This document shows, in pieces, positions 52,939 to 58,352 of a DNA stretch of 58,352 bases. Origin of the DNA: Pseudomonas frederiksbergensis (GTDB lineage: Bacteria > Pseudomonadota > Gammaproteobacteria > Pseudomonadales > Pseudomonadaceae); assembly GCF_003732705.1 (NCBI RefSeq), contig NZ_MOBR01000012.1, forward strand, positions 1-58,352, in the 5' to 3' direction. The notes beneath the pieces are model-generated. The model worked only from the letters and a program-made list of their open reading frames with translations, was not told the origin of the DNA and did not search any database. Numbering within the stretch: the stretch's first letter is position 1; every line of letters starts with the position of its first letter. The translations under genes were made by a program, and so were the position numbers.

Positions 52939-53769
52939 CTAACTAGGGGCGGAAAGGTTCTTCCTTCTCAGGGCCCTGTTGTATCGGAGTGCAATAAAGG
53001 CAACAAAAATGGTCAACGCCACTGTAGCTAAGAATTTCAATAATCCTGCGTATGGCAAGGAGTTCAGGAATTCGAATGCGGGCTTTGTCAAAGCAAGAGC
53101 AGCGAACGCGCTTGCCATCGCGGTGAAGATTGCGAAGCCGCGAGAAACTTTGAGTCCGCCACTTCGTAAACCATTCGGCAAATAGATGAAGTAGATGAAG
53201 AGCAGCGAGCATGAGATGGCGATGTTATAGGCATCTCTCCAATAGCTTGTCTTCTTGAGCGAGGTGTCCTCGTAGCCCACTTCGTTAATGCCTGCAATCC
53301 GTGCACGGGGTTCGAACTCAGGGGCGGGGCCTGACGTAATAACGGAAATGGTTATTTTATCTTTAGGGTTCGCCAGGAACGGCGAAATGGAAGCTTCCTG
53401 CCCAAGGCTACTGATCTTAACCGGGATATTTTTCGGGGCCGTATTCGCAATTTCAGCGCTGATAAATTTAGCCCCACCTTTCACGAAAATCTCAAGTGGA
53501 GTATCGAACTCGGCAGTCAGAATGGGCTTCGAACCGGTATTTTCCAGCTCCAACGTAGAGAGATACGGCGATTCAATATTTTGGCCGTTTATTGAAATCT
53601 GAAGATTTTGGATGTTCGCAGCGGGCTGCAACGGAGACGTTGAGACCAATCTCACGGTAATCGAGCGGGATGATAAATCAACCTGCCAGATGAACAAGGG
53701 AATGACGAGGCTGGCGATCGTGATCGCTATAGTGGCCACAAACTTCCAGTCCCAAGTCTTCCAAGTCAC
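52939..53769 (-). CDS. hypothetical membrane protein between two tRNA scars
   Basis: A 276-residue protein with one hydrophobic segment at about 11-28 (FVATIAITIASLVIPLFIWQ), an extracytoplasmic beta-rich domain (about 30-180), and three C-terminal segments (about 180-270) ending in a basic tail. The GTG start at 53769 has GGAG eight bases upstream; longer in-frame starts lack one. No family is recognised. It is the only gene in the 1 kb islet between tRNA-Gly and tRNA-Thr fragments, so it is likely cargo of a lost element. Defence or superinfection roles are speculation. Confidence 0.72.
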   Translation of the reverse strand: MTWKTWDWKFVATIAITIASLVIPLFIWQVDLSSRSITVRLVSTSPLQPAANIQNLQISINGQNIESPYLSTLELENTGSKPILTAEFDTPLEIFVKGGAKFISAEIANTAPKNIPVKISSLGQEASISPFLANPKDKITISVITSGPAPEFEPRARIAGINEVGYEDTSLKKTSYWRDAYNIAISCSLLFIYFIYLPNGLRSGGLKVSRGFAIFTAMASAFAALALTKPAFEFLNSLPYAGLLKFLATVALTIFVAFIALRYNRALRRKNLSAPS

Positions 53770-53868
53770 AGGTAGCTCCTTTTCCGAATGAACATCATTG
53801 CGCGTTCGACGTCCACCCTCGACCAGGGTGTACAGCAAGCCTTATTACGTCTGTTATGACGTATACGG

Positions 53869-53903
53869 CAAAAAAAAAAGGCCCGCATAGCTGCGAGCCT
53901 TTG
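53869..53903 (-). terminator. terminator of the former tRNA-Thr(TGT) transcript
   Basis: On the minus strand AGGCTCGCA-GCTA-TGCGGGCCT is followed by ten T. It lies seven bases after the CCA end of the tRNA-Thr fragment, as expected for the native tRNA terminator. Confidence 0.8.
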
Positions 53904-53910
53904 TTTTGTA

Positions 53911-53959
53911 TGGTGCCGGCACCAGGAGTCGAACCCGGGACCTACTGATTACAAGTCAG
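53911..53959 (-). other. 3'-end fragment of tRNA-Thr(TGT): attachment site of the integrase element
   Basis: The complement runs CTGACTTGTAATCAGTAGGT, then CCCGGGTTCGACTCCTGGTG, then CCGGCACCA: anticodon stem-loop (TGT), T-arm and acceptor end of tRNA-Thr. The D-arm side is replaced by foreign sequence from 53960. With a tyrosine integrase gene 155 bases away this is the left att site; the intact tRNA should lie at the far end of the element, beyond the window. Confidence 0.85.
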
Positions 53960-54039
53960 AGGGTTCTATGATACCCACTGATTTACGAAACTCTATAAGC
54001 CTATACACAGCAGGGCGTTCAGCCTATTCTTGTCTTTAT

Positions 54040-54095
54040 GGGGTTACACGAAAATTTACCATTTTCGATCTCTAGCGTAACCCCGGCGTAACCCC
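54040..54095. promoter_or_regulatory. repeat cluster upstream of the integrase gene
   Basis: GGGGTTAC (54040) is an inverted copy of two GTAACCCC units at 54077 and 54088, exactly 11 bases apart. Between them CGAAAAT-TTACC-ATTTTCG is a perfect seven-base-pair palindrome (54049-54067). These are plausible arm-type integrase or excisionase sites, or an autoregulatory operator. Confidence 0.55.
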
Positions 54096-54113
54096 GTACC
54101 CGGCGAGGAAGAC

Positions 54114-55484
54114 ATGAGCAGCGAAAGCCATATCTCATTCAGCAAGGAACGACTGACCGCATTGCCGACGCCGGAGGCCGGAAAGCGCGCCACTTATCAC
54201 GACACCAAGATTCAGGGGCTACAGCTTCGAGTGTCGTTCACCGGCGTCAAAACCTTTTCCGTCTATCGCCGCATGAAAGGGGGCCAGCCCGAGCGCGTCA
54301 CGCTTGGCCGCTTCCCTACTATGACGGTCGAACAAGCACGCAAGCAGGCCACTGTCATCAATGCCGAGATTGAGGCCGGGGCTAATCCGGCTGCCGTTCG
54401 CCGGGCCATCCGCGAAGAGCCGATCTTTGCCGAGATGTTGGCCGAGATGCTGGAGAAGAAGAAAAAGCGTGACGGCTCTCCAATCAGCGAGCGCACGAAA
54501 AAGGACTACCTCGACAACGCACGTCTTCACATGGTGGCCATCGCTAATAGCAAGCTGTCGCATATCAACCGATCCGAGGTGAAGGCGATTCATAGCAAGG
54601 TGAGCAAGAAAAGCGCACGCCAAGCTGACAAAGCCGTCGCCATCATTTCGTCGGTCTTCAATTACGCAACCGACCATGAACATTTCAGCGGCACCAACCC
54701 GGCTATCCGCATTCAGAAAAACATGGTGGTGTCGCGTGACCGCTTCGCGCAGGCCACCGAGCTGCCCTATTTGTTCGCCGCCATCGGCGAGTCGAGTTTG
54801 AGCGACTTCTTTCTGCTGGCGCTGCTCACTGGTGCGCGCCGCTCGAACGTACAAGCAATGGCCTGGCGCGACCTCGACCTGATGGCACGCGTCTGGCGTA
54901 TCGAGATGACCAAGAACGGCACACCGCAGAACGTCACTTTATCGCCTGAAGCTGTGGCCGCACTCAAGGCCCGCAAACTCACGACTGGCACTTCTCCTTT
55001 CGTGTTTCCCGGCGAGGGTAAGACTGGCCATCTGGTGGAGCCGAAGAAGGCATGGGCCGCTGTCCTGCTGCGCGCAAGTCTGCGCCGCCTACTCGATCAT
55101 CTGGGCGGACTCGGCAAGCTGTCTGCCAAGGAGCGTAAACAAGCTGACCAGCAGATCACAACCGCGCCAGCCGCCGCAGAGAAGCATTATCGATCCATCG
55201 CCGCCGTGCTGAAAATCGACTCGGCGCTCTACGACATGACTGACCTGCGCATCCATGATCTGCGGCGCACCCTTGGGAGTTGGCAAGCCAAGACTGGCGC
55301 ATCGTTGGCAATCATCGGGAAGTCGCTCAACCACAAGACCCACCAAGCCACCGCGATCTATGCGCGCCTAGACCTCGACCCGGTGCGCCAGTCCGTCGAG
55401 ACGGCGACGCAAGCCATGTTAGAAGCTGCGGGAGTTAAACAGACCGCCTCAGTGGTTTTGATTTCGAACCAGAGTCGGAAGTAA
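54114..55484 (+). CDS. int: tyrosine-type integrase (DUF4102/P4 family)
   Basis: A 456-residue P4-type integrase: N-terminal DUF4102 arm-binding domain (about 10-95, GLQLRVSFTGVKTFSVYRRM), core-binding domain (about 105-200), catalytic domain (about 210-430) with Arg242 (TGARRSN), His381-x-x-Arg384 (HDLRRTLG) and Tyr416 (AIYARL). All catalytic residues appear intact. It stands 155 bases from the tRNA-Thr(TGT) fragment and reads away from it, the standard arrangement for islands and satellite prophages. Confidence 0.95.
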   Translation: MSSESHISFSKERLTALPTPEAGKRATYHDTKIQGLQLRVSFTGVKTFSVYRRMKGGQPERVTLGRFPTMTVEQARKQATVINAEIEAGANPAAVRRAIREEPIFAEMLAEMLEKKKKRDGSPISERTKKDYLDNARLHMVAIANSKLSHINRSEVKAIHSKVSKKSARQADKAVAIISSVFNYATDHEHFSGTNPAIRIQKNMVVSRDRFAQATELPYLFAAIGESSLSDFFLLALLTGARRSNVQAMAWRDLDLMARVWRIEMTKNGTPQNVTLSPEAVAALKARKLTTGTSPFVFPGEGKTGHLVEPKKAWAAVLLRASLRRLLDHLGGLGKLSAKERKQADQQITTAPAAAEKHYRSIAAVLKIDSALYDMTDLRIHDLRRTLGSWQAKTGASLAIIGKSLNHKTHQATAIYARLDLDPVRQSVETATQAMLEAAGVKQTASVVLISNQSRK

Positions 55485-55540
55485 CCGAACCATCACCAGC
55501 TTAATTGGACACCTTTTTCAACATGCTACCTGAGGATGTT

Positions 55541-56227
55541 ATGAGTCTTTACGAACTGGAAGGCGTTGAGCTTGAACTGGATTTAGAAAGTGCTAAGTTC
55601 GAAGGCGTTCGGATCGACTATTACAACTTCATCCGGATTGTAGAACTCGACCAATATGGCGGAATTCCTCTGAATGACTTCGGAGGCTGGTTCAAGATCA
55701 GAAAAGAAGGTGTTTATCGGAAATTGCCGCAAAAAAGGGTACTGGCTTCTCTGACAACACTTGAGCGTGAAGACCTTTTTCGGCACCCCAATGGAAGGAC
55801 AGATGATCCCGTACTGGCTTTCCCATTTACATTAAGGGAGTTCAAGAATTTTCTTGATTGGGCAACGAGTGTTGGCTATGACGTGCCCATCAATGAAGAC
55901 GCATTGCTTGCGGTGATTGAGGCGCAGAAAATCCAGGCAGCGCTGGATAGTCCCAGCTCATCGGTAACGCCGAATCAGTCCGACGCAGCTTTGGGTGCGG
56001 AAACTCGTCAGCGATATCGAGACTTTGCCGCGAAGAATCAAGAGCGACATGATGCCCGAGCCGTTGAGCACCAGCGATGGCGCGATGCCGCCGATGAAAT
56101 TCAGCGAACACGGCGAAGGGCCGCCAGCGGGCGAAAGCTCGCGAAGCTGGTGAAAGAGCAACTAGACCTACCGGATGCAGAAAGCACGATCCGCGCGGGC
56201 CTCTCCAAACCCAAAGTGGTTAAGTAA
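55541..56227 (+). CDS. hypothetical protein of the integrative element
   Basis: A 228-residue protein. The start at 55541 (MSLYELEG) is chosen for GAGG five bases upstream; 55523 is an alternative. The first half is mixed alpha/beta (residues about 1-125); the second half is strongly charged and probably helical, ending in a basic Lys-rich tail (RRRAASGRKLAKLVKEQL). No known domain recognised. It lies directly after the integrase and before the AlpA-like gene. Confidence 0.75.
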   Translation: MSLYELEGVELELDLESAKFEGVRIDYYNFIRIVELDQYGGIPLNDFGGWFKIRKEGVYRKLPQKRVLASLTTLEREDLFRHPNGRTDDPVLAFPFTLREFKNFLDWATSVGYDVPINEDALLAVIEAQKIQAALDSPSSSVTPNQSDAALGAETRQRYRDFAAKNQERHDARAVEHQRWRDAADEIQRTRRRAASGRKLAKLVKEQLDLPDAESTIRAGLSKPKVVK

Positions 56228-56310
56228 ATAGTGGATTGGCTACGTCGGCCTTAGCCAAAAAAGCCAGAAAAAATCAGCTCCGATCTATAAACCGATACGG
56301 AGCTTTCCCA

Positions 56311-56574
56311 ATGCAAACCAATATTGACGCCATCAAAGCCGAGATTCTCGCCGCACTTGGCTGTAACCCGCTCAACCCACCCGTTCAAGTAGACGACAAG
56401 CAAGCCGCCGACGCTCTTGGCGTTAAACCGAACACTCTCGCTGTATGGCGTTCGACCGGTCGCTACAACCTGCCTTTCCTCAAGGTAGGCCGCCTGGTGA
56501 AATACCGCGTTAGCGACCTTGCCGAGTTCCTGGCCAGCCGCACCGCCAGCCATACCGGCGAGGAGCGCGCGTAA
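56311..56574 (+). CDS. AlpA/excisionase-like HTH protein
   Basis: An 87-residue protein with a C-terminal HTH_17-type (MerR-like) DNA-binding motif: VDDKQAADALGVKPNTLAVW then LKVGRLVKYRVSDLAEFLAS (about 30-80). This domain is shared by AlpA regulators and excisionases. ACGGAG precedes the ATG at 56311. It overlaps the next gene by one base (TAATG), starting a tightly packed four-gene operon. Confidence 0.82.
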   Translation: MQTNIDAIKAEILAALGCNPLNPPVQVDDKQAADALGVKPNTLAVWRSTGRYNLPFLKVGRLVKYRVSDLAEFLASRTASHTGEERA

Positions 56575-56918
56575 TGAAAAAGAGCCGCCCCCAATCCCAG
56601 CAGAGCAGCCCCTCGCAAAGCCAGCTTATCACCGAAGCTACGTGCAAGATCGCCCGCATTCTGATCCACCTGTCGACGGGTGCCAGTCTTAACCGCTTCG
56701 AGGCTGAAGACTTGGGCGATCACTGCCTGAATACCACTATTTCCGCGCTGGCCAACCGTTACGGGCTGTTCATTCAGCGTAATTATGAGCTCGCCCCGAA
56801 CCACTGGGGCAAGCCTTGCCGTGTCAAGCGCTACAGCCTGCCATTCAGCGAACGCGAAAAAGCCCGCAAGGTGCTGGCTTACCTGAAGCTCATCGCCCGC
56901 TCCACCACTGAGGGCTAA
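56574..56918 (+). CDS. hypothetical protein of the integrative element
   Basis: A 114-residue basic protein overlapping the AlpA-like gene by one base. N terminus is Gln/Ser-rich (MKKSRPQSQQSSPSQSQL); the remainder (about 20-110) is helical with alternating charges, like a small winged-helix or DNA-binding fold: LNTTISALANRYGLFIQRNY. No family name can be given with confidence. Confidence 0.72.
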   Translation: MKKSRPQSQQSSPSQSQLITEATCKIARILIHLSTGASLNRFEAEDLGDHCLNTTISALANRYGLFIQRNYELAPNHWGKPCRVKRYSLPFSEREKARKVLAYLKLIARSTTEG

Positions 56919-56922
56919 TCCA

Positions 56923-57090
56923 ATGACGAACATTCGCACCCGCCTGGTCGGGCTGGCCCTGGCCTGTCTGATGAAGGTCACCGTCTGGATTCATCGTTAC
57001 CCGCAGGTAGTTGAGTTGCTGATGCTGGCCGCTGGTGTTGGCCTGGTCGCAGTGGAGGACAACTTGACCAAAGCCTTGGCACTCGAATGA
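56923..57090 (+). CDS. small two-segment membrane protein
   Basis: A 55-residue ORF starting MTNIRTRLVGLALACLMKVT four bases after the previous stop. Two hydrophobic stretches (about 8-22 and 29-45) suggest a membrane hairpin. Its stop overlaps the next ATG by four bases (ATGA), so it is part of the operon and probably real although short. It might be a holin-like or regulatory peptide; no family recognised. Confidence 0.65.
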   Translation: MTNIRTRLVGLALACLMKVTVWIHRYPQVVELLMLAAGVGLVAVEDNLTKALALE

Positions 57091-57917
57091 CCGTCACCGT
57101 CGAGAAATTGCTCGCCCGAGGAGACGAAATCAGTATCGAGGTTGGCCGACTCGTCATTCGCCCGTCCAGTGGTAAGTCTGTGCCTCAGGAGTGGCGGGAC
57201 ATACATTCACCAGCTCTCCTGGGTGAAATCCTGCTCACTCTTGGGGCGGAGGCATATGAGTACGGCGGCTATTCGACGGGCTTGTATGGCCCTCACAAGG
57301 CGGGTGGCGTGACGGTACAGTTTCCGTCGTTTGTAGGTGGTATGAAAACTCATGCCATCTTCAACGCGGACTTGAATCGTGAACGTACTACCAAGGCAGG
57401 GGCAAAAGGCTCGCCTCTGCCGAAAGGGCACTTTCGCATTAGCCCACGCAGCCATCTCTTTCAGCTCTGGCAGTCGACCGGGCTTTCAACGCCCAAGAGT
57501 CTTACTTCGCTCCATGACTATCTGGGCAACCTGCGGGGCATTCTGTTTAGCGCAGATATGGTAGCCGGCCGGAAAAACCGGCTAGACACCGGCACTCTGC
57601 GCCCTCTTTCCATCACTACTGCTGAGGTGCGCAAAGCTTTTCAGCCGGACAACGGACGGACAACTACCGGACAAGTGACGGACAACTGCCGGACAGTGGT
57701 GCCGGATAGGGATGCGGCTCCAGCCCAGCAAAATCAAGGCTTCCAGCCAAAACCTAGTGCGTGTGCAAAAAACTACGTAAAAACGTTAATCAGTACAAAA
57801 GTGTACACGACAGCGACTGTGCCTGTTCATTCACGTAAACAACCCGCAGAACAAACAGAGGAGGAGTGGCTGGCTGATTGCTTCCCAGCCAATATCGACA
57901 ACACAACTGAGCCGTAA
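57087..57917 (+). CDS. hypothetical element protein carrying an 11-bp repeat array in its gene
   Basis: A 276-residue protein of unknown family. Residues about 1-165 look like a folded domain (VGRLVIRPSSGKSVPQEWRD, GLYGPHKAGGVTVQFPSF, FRISPRSHLFQLWQSTGL); the rest is low-complexity, Thr/Gln-rich and probably disordered. The codons for about residues 187-206 contain five tandem 11-bp repeats that do not keep reading frame. Such repeats followed by an AT-rich stretch resemble a replication origin inside an initiator gene. It ends the operon that starts with the AlpA-like gene. Confidence 0.7.
   Translation: MTVTVEKLLARGDEISIEVGRLVIRPSSGKSVPQEWRDIHSPALLGEILLTLGAEAYEYGGYSTGLYGPHKAGGVTVQFPSFVGGMKTHAIFNADLNRERTTKAGAKGSPLPKGHFRISPRSHLFQLWQSTGLSTPKSLTSLHDYLGNLRGILFSADMVAGRKNRLDTGTLRPLSITTAEVRKAFQPDNGRTTTGQVTDNCRTVVPDRDAAPAQQNQGFQPKPSACAKNYVKTLISTKVYTTATVPVHSRKQPAEQTEEEWLADCFPANIDNTTEP
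57646..57700 (+). repeat. five tandem 11-bp repeats CGGACAANNNN (iteron-like)
   Basis: Units start at 57646, 57657, 57668, 57679 and 57690: CGGACAACGGA, CGGACAACTAC, CGGACAAGTGA, CGGACAACTGC, CGGACAGTGGT. The period is exactly 11 bases, one helical turn, and not a multiple of three although the region is coding. A sixth partial CGGATAGG follows at 57703. An AT-rich stretch with GTGTACAC lies 65-110 bases downstream. Confidence 0.8.
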
Positions 57918-58352
57918 GCCCCGAACCGCCCACCTACCTTGCGTGGTGCTTCGGCCAGCCCTTCATGCGAGAGCCACAGCCTCGCGCGCATACTGCTCCG
58001 AAAACTCTGGATGGCAATCGTGGATCGCTAGAAAAATCGGGCGAGTAAGCCCGCAAAACCTGCAACCAGGTGCCAGAGGAGCTGAGCGATAGGAATAGGC
58101 AGGGCGTAAATATTGAGAAATGAAAGGCGATACTTCGCTTGAAGAAGTGTCAACGACTTCCCAACGCTAGAAGGCTGAAGTAAGCCTACGACATCAATGC
58201 CGAGCGTCTGCGTCAAGCGTTCCAATCGGCATTCAGCTTGACCAGTCGTTTACATCTGACTTGACCAACACGCTTCATGAGCCTGACGGCAGAGAACGAC
58301 CCAGGCTGTGTGAAAACACATTTTTATAACGATTCGGCCATGGGGGCATTTG
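57918..58352. other. right-edge region without a confident gene
   Basis: About 435 bases after the last element gene. A 65-codon minus-strand frame (58028-58225) has hydrophobic residues near its end but no ribosome-binding site I trust. No terminator, tRNA or att sequence is visible, so the element continues beyond the window. Confidence 0.45.

Noticed and set aside
53911..53990. Complete tRNA-Thr gene
   Set aside because: Only the anticodon arm, T-arm and acceptor 3' strand match; the sequence past 53959 cannot form a D-arm or acceptor 5' strand.
58028..58225. 65-codon minus-strand ORF at the right edge
   Set aside because: No clear ribosome-binding site, no family, and located in a stretch with little coding signal; left as unsupported.

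Overview
The window looks like a chromosomal segment of a fluorescent Pseudomonas (P. fluorescens group). From memory of gene order in P. aeruginosa PAO1, bases 286 to about 36,350 follow the PA5202-PA5161 neighbourhood: tex, ompR/envZ (amgR/amgS), rim genes, hslR, hslO, pckA, fdhF/fdhD, nudE, cysQ, dctBD and rml genes. The intergenic gaps carry many long inverted-repeat REP elements of the kind abundant in this group. No database search was possible, so every family call rests on motifs and remembered relatives.

Layout. 1-12,040: a possible gene end, a thioesterase with tex, ompR-envZ, the rimABK operon (c-di-GMP phosphodiesterase, protease, ribosomal-protein glutamate ligase), heat-shock proteins Hsp15 and Hsp33, a PAP2 phosphatase and pckA. 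12,100-15,900 is accessory: a DUF1493 protein, an orphan YhfG-like antitoxin next to an antitoxin stub, and an alpha/beta hydrolase flanked by two paralogous small proteins. 15,900-25,300: an S8 protease lipoprotein, RecQ, an acyl-CoA dehydrogenase, a thioesterase, a candidate sRNA, and an FdhF/FdhD molybdenum oxidoreductase with a LysR regulator. 25,300-36,360: LysM protein, yrfG, nudE-cysQ, a thioesterase, dctBD and rmlBACD (dTDP-L-rhamnose). 36,586-41,743: a three-module kinase/barrel/aminotransferase fusion and aguBA (agmatine to putrescine). 41,988-48,054: a DsbA-like protein, an OprD-family porin with a possible attenuated leader, then a compact operon of a 2-oxoglutarate dioxygenase, GNAT acetyltransferase and AzlC-AzlD exporter, with a convergent LysR gene.

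The right side becomes accessory and mobile. 48,373-49,460 is an Xre/RES toxin-antitoxin pair followed by short repeats. 49,651-50,260 is a DUF3077 gene behind a leader whose paired hairpins recur in the 12-15 kb island. 50,430-52,724 has an antitoxin stub, a tautomerase, a FrnE-like protein and an SDR. From 52,789 three different tRNA 3'-end fragments (Thr-CGT, Gly-CCC, Thr-TGT) lie within 1.2 kb, an apparent stack of integration scars. The last is followed by a tyrosine integrase, an AlpA-like gene and an unfamiliar cassette whose final gene contains five 11-bp tandem repeats. That element runs off the right edge.

The best leads for undescribed biology are the dioxygenase/GNAT/AzlCD operon, the element with an in-gene iteron-like array, the hydrolase with duplicated small neighbours, and the shared two-hairpin leader.
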